Assembly: GCF_000003605.2 (NCBI RefSeq)
Contig: NW_003153262.1
Coordinates: 3,040-15,794, forward strand
Direction: 5' to 3'
Length of the DNA: 12,755 bases
Source of the DNA: Saccoglossus kowalevskii
Taxonomy: Eukaryota; Hemichordata; Enteropneusta; Harrimaniidae
Every line of letters begins with the position of its first letter. Position 1 is the stretch's first letter. A program made the translations under genes and the position numbers. The notes beneath the pieces were generated by a model. The model searched no databases. It was not told the origin of the DNA and saw only the letters and a program-made list of their open reading frames with translations. Positions 1-9,033 of the stretch are shown here, piece by piece.

Positions 1-190
1 AGATATGTGCATTTGTTTCATGATCTGCTTAACAATAGTGGAATGATGGCCATTTTAAGGCCGAAAATGCATCAAAATCACGTATTTTCACAATTCCAGA
101 ACCGGATCTCAGTCATGCATGGATGGATTTTGTTCAGATTTAGCACAATGTGTTGTACATATGCAGGTGCATTTCGGTCATGATCTGCTT
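1..190. repeat. Tandem repeat, period 160 bp, about 1.2 copies visible
   Basis: The blocks GTGCATTT and TCATGATCTGCTT at 8-30 recur at 168-190, an exact 160-base offset, with a few substitutions between the two blocks. Similarity stops after 190, so this looks like the right-hand end of a tandem array whose remaining copies lie before base 1. Within the unit is a small hairpin, CATTTT at 51-56 and AAAATG at 64-69. No protein is evident in either strand. It could be a satellite-like array end or a duplicated fragment of an interspersed element; the window edge prevents a choice. Confidence 0.55.
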
Positions 191-1720
191 TGAATGTATA
201 TGTCACTCAAATATGAACGGAACGGGGACGTGTCATTGACAATGACTTGTTATTTATTATTGTCAACGTTAGTTTTTAGCTGTTTGGATTACCTCACTAT
301 CGTAGATGTTAACGGAAAGTTAATCGGTGCCTTGATTTGTTACGAGACAACGTTTGCAATTCCATTTATTTAGATATGTTCAGTAGTTTACAATTTTAAA
401 AGAGGTGTATTATTTAAATATATTATTGTATTTTTTTCATTTTATTCTCTTCGTTTGTACACATAACCTTGAGCGCCGTTATTGGAGAAAATTGAGTAAA
501 TAATATGTAGAACACAGAAATGTTCATACAGTTTCTGGTTCCTTATATGTGACCTAGATTTGCCGCTACTTGATACAGTGCCCTTGCATAGTGCCTTGCT
601 ATCCAGAATACACAGTAGTTATTCAATGACATAACTGGAAAACTCCTACTATAAATTCATTTTCTCGTATACATTTTCTACGACATTACGATTTTATTAC
701 TATTTAATATAACTCAGGCTACTAGTTGAAACAGAAACACAAACCTGTTTTAAAATTTTAAACTGGTTTATACAACCTAGTTTGGAAAACAACTATTTGA
801 ACAAGACACTTTGCATGTATTTTTGTTATTCAGCGAGTATACAATAATTATTAGAAGATTATAGTTTAGAAGCAAATCTTGTACAAGCAGTATTGCGTGT
901 CAATGTAACGGTTCGCAACATAACTCTAAGGAAGTCACAGTTTAATGATTTTACTCGGACGATATCCCAGGCAGTGAATCTCTATAATTCATGTCATATG
1001 TTCCATACACCTTTTTATTTTTATATATATTGTAATGGGAACCACACTGGAAATGTCAACAATAGTTATTTATGTTATGCTATACATCGTCGCATAGCCC
1101 GTTACTATAGCAATGGTGAGCAATTGTTTGAGGGTTTTTTTCAGCTATCAAGTTTCCGTACCTAACATTTCAAAACCAAGTTGTTTGTTCAACGAAGCTC
1201 GTGTTTTTAACAAAATCGTTTAACCGTTAACATCTAGTCTAAGTGAATATGTTAACAGACCAATCTAGTGTATCAATTTATTTCAAATTCAGTATTGACA
1301 TTCAAATTGTGAATGTTCTGCAAATGAAGTTTCTGTATCATACTAATAAAGTATGTATGTCAACTGGAAGATTGCATTAATTACTTAAGCCTTACCCATA
1401 CCCATGAAATACCAGATGTAAAAACGAGAATAATTATTATATTCCAAAAATCTCTATATAATTGTCTGTTTGTTTTCTGTTATGAGGTCAAGAAAACATA
1501 ATATATCATAAATAAGAATCAATACTTGCTATCCAATTACAGTAACATTGACTTCACATACAAACGTATACATAGAAACCATCTATACAATCATCCGCAT
1601 CTGAGAAGTAGTAAATAGTTAAAATATGTCATTTAAAAAATCGATTGAAAACCAGCATGCTTCAAAGAATGCAATCAGACGAGCTGATCGTACATTAGTA
1701 TTCAACATCGAACCTTTATA
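191..1720. other. A+T-rich non-coding stretch, no gene seen
   Basis: No exon pair or RNA gene stands out here. A 90-codon open frame at 893-1165 begins at TTG rather than ATG, has no recognisable domain and is of a length expected by chance. An AATAAA at 1345-1350 is followed at once by a GT-rich stretch, so a polyadenylation site is possible, but no upstream exon can be tied to it. Confidence 0.6.
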
Positions 1721-1721
1721 C

Positions 1722-1733
1722 ATGTAGCTACAT
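1722..1733. repeat. 12-bp perfect palindrome
   Basis: ATGTAGCTACAT is a perfect palindrome. The symmetry continues outward through TATA on the left and TATA on the right with one mismatched pair, giving about 22 bp. It may be a protein-binding dyad or chance in A+T-rich DNA; no neighbouring gene gives it a role. Confidence 0.5.
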
Positions 1734-2466
1734 ATATACTGAAAAGACAAAAACAGTGCATAACCTTTTTATGTGATTACTAGCCTCGCTTGTATATTGT
1801 AATATACCAGTGTACCAGTACCATGAATACATAATTGTTATTAGACAATACCTTGTTTTATTTATTCAAGCCATGGTTAAATAGAGCATAATGCATCATG
1901 GGTTATGGTTTTGAAATTAAGTTCCAGAACATTATAAAACACTAATAATATACTATATCAGTATCTTTCGAAAATAAGATTTAATTCTGTTTTATGCTAG
2001 AAAAAACGAAGTAAAAAAATAAACATTATGATAAATATACAGTTTTTGCTACAGGGTAAAATCACTTTACCGAAAAAAAGCAAGCTAAGCCATTATAATA
2101 ATCTGTCGTCTGCACTGGTTTGCTCGAGCGAGCGTCACTGCCGTCAACAAATTCTCAGAGCCTGTGCGATGCAGTGGTGCGTGTGGTGCTGTTCGGCAAC
2201 CCATGCTATTAAAAATTAGGTTAATTATGATGACATAAATTCTATCAAAATATCCGCAAAGATATACAATTTGACAACGAACTGAATTTCAACTACGATG
2301 GGTTAGAATTTACTCTTTCGCTCGATGGATCTCAAATGGTAAAATGATAGTTCTAAGGACCATGATATTTTACTCCAGACGCGACCAGAATGCACCGTTG
2401 CAGTTGGATTTTGTTCCCTAATTTTGATCGTTTTATTGTGAAAATAATTCTGACAATAGCTACACG
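1734..2466. other. Non-coding stretch with one G+C-richer patch
   Basis: Mostly A+T-rich. The patch at about 2100-2210 is clearly richer in G, C and CpG than its surroundings. It lies in a 63-codon ATG open frame (2028-2219) that has six cysteines in its second half, spaced C-x5-C-x7-C-x4-C-x2-C-C. The frame has no clear signal peptide, no recognised domain and no splice or polyadenylation signals tied to it, so I do not call a gene. Confidence 0.45.
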
Positions 2467-2478
2467 CCCCCCCCCCCC
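2467..2478. repeat. C12 homopolymer tract
   Basis: Twelve consecutive C residues, followed by GAATTC. One of four C or G runs of nine or more in this otherwise A+T-rich window. The run falls inside a 72-codon minus-strand open frame (2353-2571), where it would encode a glycine run; that argues against the frame being a real gene. Runs of this kind are prone to length variation. Confidence 0.95.
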
Positions 2479-3423
2479 GAATTCAGGTATCCCACTAGAT
2501 TTATGTACCAAATTAAATGTACCATAATATAACGTCATTGATACAGGCGACAACGGATTGTTACATTCCATTGGCCATTAATCTATATGTTAACACAATC
2601 ATCAAGCGTAATATATCGTTTCTGTAATTTGCATTTTCTAGCCTGGAAGCTAATCCGTGATGTCATTATGATGTGTGTGGGCGAATATAATGTAGTTCAA
2701 AACGATAAATGCGATTGGTTGTGTAGTCGTTAGTCATTTAGATAAATAATTATTTAAAAACGTTATTTTTTATTGATGGACAACTACATATTAAAACATT
2801 AACTACGTTGTGAGCGACTTTACGTTTACATAATTACGTAATATGAACTATTCCTTGCAAGAGGGAGCGATTGGAGGGCTTTATTGGCGTTAAGAGAATT
2901 GATAAAAGCAACCTCAGTTCCACATATTGTTTGCAAGTGGCTCGGTGTGTCCTCTGTATGTCACAGTGGAGAGGTAAACACGCGTACATAACCCCGGGCT
3001 GCTTTAGTCCTGGTTTGGTTGAAAACATGTATGATACGAATATTGATGAGTACTCGTCGCAGTAATTAACAACCAATCAGTGTTCGTAACAGAACTGCAT
3101 CGATCCCTGAATGTTCGCATTCCGCATCAGATCAGACGTAAAACGTTCTAAATTTCGATTTAGACAGTAGGATCGCAAGAGGGGATTGATGCAAATGACG
3201 ATCATTTAACGTTCCGACAACTCGGTATTTGCAGAAACATACTATAACACTGTTACGTATACAATGGTATAATGTTTAATACCATAGATATCTTATAGAC
3301 TATATAGTTGAACAATTTCGAAATGATATATGTAACATAATCAAAATGAGCTCGTCTACAGTCTATAAACTAGTCGCTATACATGAACCTACAATGAATT
3401 TGCTAAGAATTCATAGCGTCATG
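2479..3423. other. Non-coding stretch, overlapping open frames on both strands
   Basis: The part at 2834-3076 is open on both strands (64 codons plus, 80 codons minus), but both frames start at TTG and neither has a recognisable domain. A donor-like AG|GTAAAC occurs at 2974 on the plus strand, with an open but ATG-poor frame upstream. I cannot pair it with an acceptor, so no exon is called. The rest is featureless A+T-rich sequence. Confidence 0.5.
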
Positions 3424-3450
3424 AGTGACGTCAGTGACTTCAGTGTCTGG
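3424..3450 (+). repeat. 9-bp motif in triplicate containing a CRE
   Basis: Three adjacent 9-mers read AGTGACGTC, AGTGACTTC and AGTGTCTGG. The first one and the next base create the perfect palindrome TGACGTCA at 3426-3433, the consensus site of CREB/ATF bZIP factors. The array is short and degenerate in its third copy. It may be a small enhancer element or a replication-slippage product. Confidence 0.55.
3426..3433. promoter_or_regulatory. CRE octamer TGACGTCA
   Basis: Perfect palindromic CREB/ATF consensus. A second perfect copy lies about 200 bp downstream (3633-3640) and a third at 10321-10328. The match is exact; function is inferred only from the motif. Confidence 0.4.
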
Positions 3451-3632
3451 AAATGCCACCTGCCACATATTTATAACAAAATTATATTTTACAGTGTGGG
3501 TTTTATAACATAAGCTGAGCCACACGTTACGGTACTTGACCGTGTGTATTGTTAATAGTTTTGTGCATGTTAAAACTCAACTAGAATACGAATAGCTTGA
3601 AAAACAAAACAAAATATCATTATTCTCCGTGA

Positions 3633-3640
3633 TGACGTCA
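3633..3640. promoter_or_regulatory. CRE octamer TGACGTCA
   Basis: Second perfect CREB/ATF palindrome, in the context GATGACGTCACTCAATGG. Its closeness to the 3426 site suggests a paired element. No nearby start codon or exon can be assigned to it. Confidence 0.4.
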
Positions 3641-4198
3641 CTCAATGGCCCACGTACGAATCACATACTAATATTTTCTTTAACGAGGCTTATAATAACC
3701 CACTATATTAAAAACATTTGATTGGAAATAATTGCGTTCGGTCGCTTTCTACCATCAATTACTCGTAAAATGTCTTCAGCTTACGCACAAAACGTTAACT
3801 GTAACTTCAGTTGCCACACAACAAAGGTAATTGCTAATTCAGACGCATGACAAATGGCAATACTTATTCGACCCAATACCTTTGAGGGCAATTCAAAAGA
3901 ATGATTGCGACATGTATAATCCTATTGCAATGATTTTCTTTGAAGTTAGTTACTCCTGTATGTCAAACAGGGAGTAGACAATAAATAATGTAATTAAAAA
4001 AACAGTAATTCAGGTGCAATTGTTTTCCTTCTTTCCAAATCATGTTAGAGCGCGACTTACTCGTGTGTGAGAATAATACTTAATAACGAGGACATTAAAA
4101 ATAATTACAGTTCATACATTAACAGTGCCGAGAAAAAATACGAAATTGGGAAAATGTAATTTGAGTGAAAAAACAAACAAACAGAATATGTTATATTT

Positions 4199-4229
4199 AT
4201 CAATTATATATAACATATATAGTATTGAT
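4199..4229. repeat. A+T hairpin with bulge
   Basis: The left arm ATCAAT-TATATAT (4199-4211) pairs with ATATATA (4215-4221) and ATTGAT (4224-4229). There are 13 base pairs, a 3-base loop AAC and a 2-base GT bulge. It may be structural or chance in A+T-rich sequence. Confidence 0.5.
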
Positions 4230-4370
4230 TGATGCTTATTAAGATTACTTTATTGACTGGATGGAAAAGGAAATGCAATATTGTTGGCTGCGATATCTTA
4301 TAATCCCAAGTGGATTGAATGGGATTGAAGTTATATCGGTTTCAGTTTAAATGTGATATGTACACATTTT

Positions 4371-4388
4371 ACTAAGTTAACTAAGTTA
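4371..4388 (+). repeat. 9-bp tandem duplication ACTAAGTTA x2
   Basis: Two perfect adjacent copies of ACTAAGTTA, followed by TGCTAAG, a possible decayed third partial copy. Probably replication slippage. Confidence 0.7.
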
Positions 4389-4997
4389 TGCTAAGACAGA
4401 CCTCTGCTTATTGTGGAGTTGCTGTCTGTTACTAGGCAGTTACGTTAACGTATGCATTAGTCAATGTCTTGAGAAGTTATTTTAGATGTGTACCATTAAT
4501 CTCGGTGATTATTCTAGACACGGTTTTCAAACTATCGATTACACTTCCTATCTGTGTCATCAACCGCTTCGGTCATGCTTGCCTTGCGATTTGCGACTAT
4601 ATGATAATGCTGTACGTACGATGAAATAGCACGACAACTGGTGACCCAAACTAGAATTGCTAATAAGTTGCAAACAGATGCGTAGCCAGTGGCAATGTCA
4701 TCGTACCACTATTCAGCGAAAGTATGTCACATCATCCGAGGTATGATTCCTGTCAGCTACGCCGTACATGACCATTGTGCATAGCTGTAGACTTCCTAAG
4801 CTAAACGATCTTGTCTCGCTTGTTTCCAATCTGTCTTTGTGTTTAGCTACTACTAAATACATAATACCAACATCTAATTTCAGTTACGTTCACAAATTTA
4901 AACTAGCTTTTGGTTTGGGGACCTTAACTCGGAATCATCACATCGGCGCGCACACATCAACTAATCGACACCAAAACATATCAAACTCACTATATCT

Positions 4998-5020
4998 CCC
5001 CCCCCCCCAAAAAAAAAAAA
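4998..5020 (+). repeat. C11-A12 homopolymer junction
   Basis: Eleven C residues run directly into twelve A residues. A compound tract of this kind may come from slippage or from the decayed tail of a retroposed element, but no SINE or LINE body can be recognised upstream. Confidence 0.9.
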
Positions 5021-5502
5021 CAATGCACACTTTTATCACTACTCTGATTTATTTTATTTTATTAAACTGTAGCCAACTGGCAAATCACAATTATAATTAT
5101 ATCAACCAATCGTGAGACAGGTTAGTTTTACCCTACTGTTGATCAATACAAAAGCGTAACACTGTTGTCTAATCTAAAATATGTAGCTAAAATACACCTG
5201 TATTATCATTGTTGGTCTACTCGTAAAACGAACAAGAGCACGTGGAATGAAAGATGACATTGTTACATTGAGACATTTTAATTTGTGAATAAGATAACGT
5301 TGATAACAAAACGATGTATAACTATCGATGGAGTATAGCGTATGTTTTTTAAACAGACAAATTTGATAAACTTTTGAACCCTTTCATTTTTTTAGTTAAA
5401 AAACGCTGAGATGGGACTTGAAAGCAATACTCAAATTCACTCCTAACAAGCGATTTGTACAAGTATCTATACACTCTCGAAATGTTTAATTATGCAGTAA
5501 CC
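5021..5502. other. A+T-rich non-coding stretch
   Basis: No exon, RNA gene or repeat seen. One E-box CACGTG occurs at 5239-5244. Confidence 0.6.
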
Positions 5503-5556
5503 ATGGCGATTCGTCTTTGTGGCATATGTCTAATCGAATTCAAGTTCTCGTGTAAG
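5503..5556 (+). CDS. Possible tiny first exon or 18-codon upstream open frame
   Basis: An ATG at 5503 sits in an ideal Kozak setting (ACC ATG G). The frame opens MAIRLCGICLIEFKFS and then meets a donor-like GTAAGT at 5552-5557. If unspliced it reads two more codons and stops at the TGA inside that donor (5558-5560). If spliced it would leave one base of a split codon. The N-terminus is only mildly hydrophobic and I do not recognise it. The acceptor at 8850 fits the phase, but that is a one-in-three coincidence. This may be a first exon, a small upstream frame, or nothing. Confidence 0.12.
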
Positions 5557-5902
5557 TGATTTTTGGCCCGTGGCATACATGCTGCTCATAACTATCTTCA
5601 AACATAACATCAAGTTTACGCCATTTAAGTTTATTTTTGTCAGTAATGGGATGTTGTAGCTAAATCACCTGCATCAAATATCATATTTTATTGAATTTTA
5701 TATTATATACAAACCTTTTTAATGTTTTAACTGAGCTTTCGACTATATTAACTTAAATAAAAACAATTCCAGTAAACAAATGATTTATTAGGACAAAATA
5801 AAAACTATTTAAATACATTTTGAAGAAATGAAAAGGGTATTACAATGAATTTAGACTAAATGTGAATATTTTATTATTTTTGGGCAAATTATTTGGCATT
5901 TT

Positions 5903-5905
<3 letters not shown>
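5557..5905. other. A+T-rich non-coding stretch
   Basis: Increasingly A+T-rich towards the TA microsatellite. No exon pair or RNA gene seen. AATAAA occurs several times but without a clear GT-rich partner. Confidence 0.6.

Positions 5906-5936
<31 letters not shown>
5906..5936 (+). repeat. TA microsatellite, about 15.5 units
   Basis: Uninterrupted alternating T and A over 31 bases. It falls inside a 62-codon frame that starts at GTG (5862-6050); that frame is therefore treated as artefact. The tract is likely length-polymorphic and able to form cruciforms. Confidence 0.98.
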
Positions 5937-5939
<3 letters not shown>

Positions 5940-6360
5940 CATTTGTTAATATATTCATACTCAACAAATATCGAACATTTAAAAATCATTTTTATTGCAG
6001 TGGGAAATTTCATATGTATTAAACAAAGTTATCTATCAGTGTCTGTTTAATAGGACAATGCATGGAAAAATGAAATTCACTTTACATATTCTGTTTTTTT
6101 CTAAAGGAGTTTTGGGATTAGTATGTATGCCCTGTTTAATTGGCAGATTTTGATTACTTGTTCTGAGATGAGACAGAGATATTCTATTGTTTCAATTTTA
6201 GAACATATGAATAAAGTATAAGAAAGATTTATTTTCATGAATGTTTTTCATTTTTCAAATACAGATCTCAAGAACCATATTTATTCATTAGTTTATTTAT
6301 AGACAGAACTGAAACTGTTTACCTTTAAAGTATTCTTTGCTCACAATATTCATATGTACT
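5937..6360. other. A+T-rich non-coding stretch
   Basis: Nothing beyond A+T-rich sequence with T- and A-runs; no exon, repeat or RNA gene recognised. Confidence 0.6.
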
Positions 6361-6393
6361 CCAGGTCTCCGGGGGCTCCATCTATTTAACCCC

Positions 6394-6409
6394 AGGTTCA
6401 AGCGAACCT
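6394..6409. repeat. Small hairpin AGGTTC / GAACCT
   Basis: A 6-bp perfect stem with a 4-base loop (AAGC), in a G+C-richer patch that begins near 6365. It superficially resembles a tRNA T-arm, but no acceptor stem, D-arm or anticodon arm can be drawn around it, so it is not called a tRNA. Confidence 0.5.
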
Positions 6410-6421
6410 CAGGGATGAGGG

Positions 6422-6533
6422 CACGTCACAAGCTTGAGAGCACACTGGCAATTTTATGTGACAATTTCTATAAATAACAGTGTGCGTCATAGTTTCTACG
6501 GTTCGCATGACGTGACCGATCTTAACGAAAATG
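6422..6533 (+). promoter_or_regulatory. Promoter-like patch: TATA box inside nested inverted repeats
   Basis: Outer arms CACGTCA (6422-6428) and TGACGTG (6508-6514) enclose inner arms GCACACTG (6440-6447) and CAGTGTGC (6478-6485). Between the inner arms is TATAAATA at 6469-6476. About 60 bp downstream is ATGGCG (6531) with A at -3 and G at +4. That ATG opens a frame of only seven codons, so if it is used the transcript must be spliced or non-coding. The outer arms are CRE-related half palindromes. The sequence elements are visible; promoter activity is inference. A decayed small transposon is an alternative. Confidence 0.25.
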
Positions 6534-6544
6534 GCGACTAAATA

Positions 6545-7792
6545 TAATCAATAATTTCTGAGCCACACATGTCTGCCCGATAAGCAAGATAGATTTGACA
6601 AATTGAAAAGTGATACAATAATTTAATTTTTCTGTAGGGCTTTGTTGAGAGAAAATATTGCACTAGCATTTTTTCTGCTGAAACCTTAATTTATAGCATT
6701 CAAATATTTCTCGGTTCATGTTAATAGTAATTAGTTTTAATATCAACAGTTTTATTTTGATAATGACTTTTTCCTTGTATTTTCAAGAATCAATGTCTAC
6801 ATTATATATTTCTATGTTTGAAATAGATTCACTTTTAGTTTCTATTTTGTACAATATGTTTGTAACATATCAATCATATTTTGTAACCAACATGCTGTTT
6901 GTGACACTAGAACTATGTCATCTACATAATGTAGTGATATATTTGTATTATTTAGAATGCTTGGAATAAGGAGTTTAATACAAGAATTATTTGTTTTACC
7001 CCGACATTTTTAAAGAGACTAATCAATAAGTGCTTACGCGCGTAATCATTCCATATTTTGAATTCGTATTTTCTAATATGGTAGTATGAAAATACCCCGT
7101 AAAATACCGCATTATTACAACACGCTGTAACTTATGGCGTTACGGTGACAGATGTATAATAATATTACTAATATGCCAAGTATCTGAAAAATATGTATCT
7201 AGAATGAGGTTAGAATTACTTGAAGGAAGGAACGCAAGCTGTAGTTGAACATTTCTATACATATTCCGTCAAATCGTGATGAATTCCATGATTTTATAAT
7301 CACAAATTTTACTTCGTAATTTATAATTTATTTATTATATTTGGAAATAGTGCTCTAAATTTGTAACTTCAGTATTAATCGCATATTCTGACTTAATTTT
7401 TCTTCTTATTCGAAGTAGCATAATACAAGGAGATGCATAGTTCAGTATATGGTTACGCATGCGCTGAACTCAATTCACGAGAATGTTCGATTATGAAGAT
7501 TTTGGAGCAACTCTGATTATAGAATTTTACTAAGCATTTCATAGAAGAGTGGATTGGCTTCACGCATATTTTATCATTATTAATTTAGAGTTTGTAATGA
7601 AGACTACGTCAAACTCAGAGATCAACAGGTAGAAAACCAGGATAGATGACGATATCATTGCAATGACTATCAGGGGAACATCATTAATAAAAATGGGAAT
7701 GATCTACTTAGTATAAAAATCTACTTTTCGCACTTGGCTTTGTGGGTAAAATTGATGAGCAGTAATTCAATAATGTTGAGTAAAACTAATAG
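6545..7792. other. A+T-rich non-coding stretch
   Basis: An 83-codon ATG frame at 6718-6969 is rich in F, I, L, Y and S, as expected from translating A+T-rich DNA, and is not called. CCATATT (7051-7057) and AATATGG (7075-7081) form a 7-bp inverted repeat. TACGCATGCGCT at 7454-7465 resembles an NRF1-type palindrome with two mismatches. No exon or RNA gene seen. Confidence 0.55.
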
Positions 7793-7803
7793 CCCCCCCC
7801 CCC
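7793..7803 (+). repeat. C11 homopolymer tract
   Basis: Eleven C residues followed by a C-rich tail (TCCGTCCGCC). It lies about 250 bp before a G9 run, so the two could in principle pair across the gap. Confidence 0.95.
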
Positions 7804-8046
7804 TCCGTCCGCCATTCTACAATACGTACAAGAAAGGAGTTTGCGAAGTCCGAATTTGAACGGTAACCTGACACCCCCAAAATAATACATTCTTCTGTAA
7901 ATGATTGCAACGATGTTAATTATAGATCAAAACTAATTAATACACGCAAAGGCCAAGAACAGCGATTTTTTCCCGGAGGGGTCAATACGAACTGTATTTC
8001 AACTTTTCATTAAGAGTCAGTAATTGGGTTTTCTTCGCAATTGCAC

Positions 8047-8055
8047 GGGGGGGGG
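8047..8055 (+). repeat. G9 homopolymer tract
   Basis: Nine G residues in A+T-rich surroundings, about 115 bp upstream of the candidate first exon at 8171. Complementary to the C11 run at 7793. Confidence 0.95.
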
Positions 8056-8170
8056 ATTCTTTGCAAACATTATTTATCGAAGAAATGTAAATGTATGCGT
8101 ATGATGAAGTAAGTGTCTTATAGTCCTACTGAACCTATTGTTTGCAAAGATATGTTTGACAATTCGACTT

Positions 8171-8235
8171 ATGTATACACCGCGAAAAGATGGATTCATG
8201 ATTTTAACTGTTGTGCTTCAACTCTCTTATGCGAA
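8171..8235 (+). CDS. Candidate first coding exon, signal-peptide-like N-terminus
   Basis: ATG at 8171 is the first Met after an in-frame TGA at 8105-8107. The 21 codons begin MYTPRKDGF, continue with a hydrophobic core (residues 9-18, FMILTVVLQL) and end in SYA, which looks like a signal peptidase site. The frame then runs into GAA|GTGAGTAC, one of the strongest donor-like sites in the window, leaving a split codon (AA). Unspliced, it stops at once. A fitting acceptor lies at 12261, giving a 4.0 kb intron and joining to exons at 12262-12304 and 12523-12636. I do not recognise the family. A nearer acceptor (8776) would add only eight codons. The signal-peptide reading is by eye, not computed. 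Confidence 0.27.
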
Positions 8236-8239
8236 GTGA

Positions 8240-8848
8240 GTACAATGTAAGCTCATTTTGGGTGTAACAATATTTACGAAACAGCTTGATGGATGGAAAT
8301 GTTATACTCCTAATGTTGTTTCATTGTATTTATATCATTGTAATAATTGTAGATAATTGAATTGTAAGTTTTATTCTGATTTTAGTTAACCTTTTTGTGT
8401 GTAATTTATGTTCCATGTTTCTATACATTATATTAAAAATTTCATTTAATTTTTAATGAAGATTTATAAATAAATATAAACATTGTAGCAATAGACCAAC
8501 AGAAATTTGGTGTCCACGGCTACATGAAATATAGTTTGTTTGTGTTTTTCACTGGAAGGGGCTAAATACACTTTTTTGTTGTCATCATTTTTAAAAATCT
8601 AGTATTCCCTTAAGACAGGGGTAGTCAAAAAACACGTATAAGTATGTGCAACAGATAACTAACAGAGTTATAAAGCAGTCTGAGTTCAAATGTTCTACTA
8701 CTAAATGTCTGTAATCGATATATAATAACAATTATCATATGAGCAACTGTGATATTCGCATAATCATATTGTTTTAGTGGCGACAATATTTTGTGGTATT
8801 AGATCCGCACCACGTGATATATTTTGACCTTGTTTCATTTGTTAATTC
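8240..8848. other. A+T-rich stretch, probably intronic if the 8171 exon is real
   Basis: It contains several pyrimidine-rich AG acceptor-like sites (8352, 8386, 8776) whose downstream frames close quickly. It also holds the 10-bp hairpin at 8432-8457, an AATAAA at 8469-8474 and an E-box CACGTG at 8811-8816. No coding exon is supported. Confidence 0.5.
8432..8457. repeat. Perfect 10-bp A+T hairpin
   Basis: ATTAAAAATT (8432-8441) and AATTTTTAAT (8448-8457) pair perfectly around a 6-base loop TCATTT. AATAAA follows at 8469-8474. The pair may be the end of a 3' untranslated region or chance. Confidence 0.6.
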
Positions 8849-8850
8849 CA

Positions 8851-9033
8851 GTGTTATTGTTTGACCTGAGCTCAAAAAATAACAGCACAACGCCGAATCG
8901 AGAGATTACATCACTTTGTATGCAACCTTGCGAGTGTTGGTCACTGTGTGGTCATGTAATCAATATCGATATTAACAACACTCGATTTAGACGCACGATA
9001 TTTTACTTGTTTTTGACAATGAGCCAATGCTAA
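8851..9033 (+). CDS. Possible terminal exon, cysteine-bearing open frame
   Basis: A pyrimidine-containing acceptor TTAATTCCAG ends at 8850. The following frame (codons from 8853) stays open about 60 codons to TAA at 9031-9033. It carries a cluster of cysteines, C-x3-C-x-C-x4-C, near its middle, several N-x-S/T sites at its start, and no hydrophobic span. It has no plausible ATG of its own, so it would need an upstream exon. The 8171 exon does not fit this acceptor phase; it would fit an AG at 8872-8873 (CTGAG), which is a weaker site. An AATAAA with a GT-rich partner lies at 9406. I do not recognise the product; chance is quite possible. Confidence 0.15.
   Translation: MLLFDLSSKNNSTTPNREITSLCMQPCECWSLCGHVINIDINNTRFRRTIFYLFLTMSQC

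Larger units (their letters stand above)
3641..4997. other. A+T-rich non-coding stretch with short repeats
   Basis: No gene recognised. It holds an A+T hairpin (4199-4229), a perfect 9-bp tandem duplication ACTAAGTTA (4371-4388) and the first part of a 115-codon ATG frame (4768-5115). That frame is the longest in the window, but it reads straight through a C11-A12 homopolymer junction and has no recognisable domain. Confidence 0.55.

Noticed and set aside
893-1165. 90-codon plus frame
   Set aside because: TTG start, no upstream ATG, no recognised domain.
2353-2571. 72-codon minus frame with a glycine run
   Set aside because: The glycine run is only the C12 tract read in reverse; no other coding evidence.
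2834-3076. Overlapping frames on both strands
   Set aside because: Both start at TTG and neither is recognisable; the donor-like AG|GTAAAC at 2974 could not be paired with a suitable exon start.
4998-5020. Poly(A) tail of a retroposed element
   Set aside because: No recognisable SINE or LINE body and no target-site duplication; kept only as a homopolymer junction.
4768-5115. Longest open frame in the window (115 codons, ATG start)
   Set aside because: It translates straight through the C11-A12 homopolymer junction, has no recognisable domain, and its length is expected by chance in 12.8 kb.
5862-6050. 62-codon frame through the TA microsatellite
   Set aside because: GTG start and an I-Y repeat produced by the microsatellite.
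6390-6412. tRNA-like T-arm (GGTTCAAGCGAACC)
   Set aside because: No acceptor stem, D-arm or anticodon arm can be built around it, and the internal promoter B-box match is poor.
6718-6969. 83-codon hydrophobic frame
   Set aside because: Composition is what A+T-rich DNA gives; no membrane-protein family recognised and no flanking gene signals.
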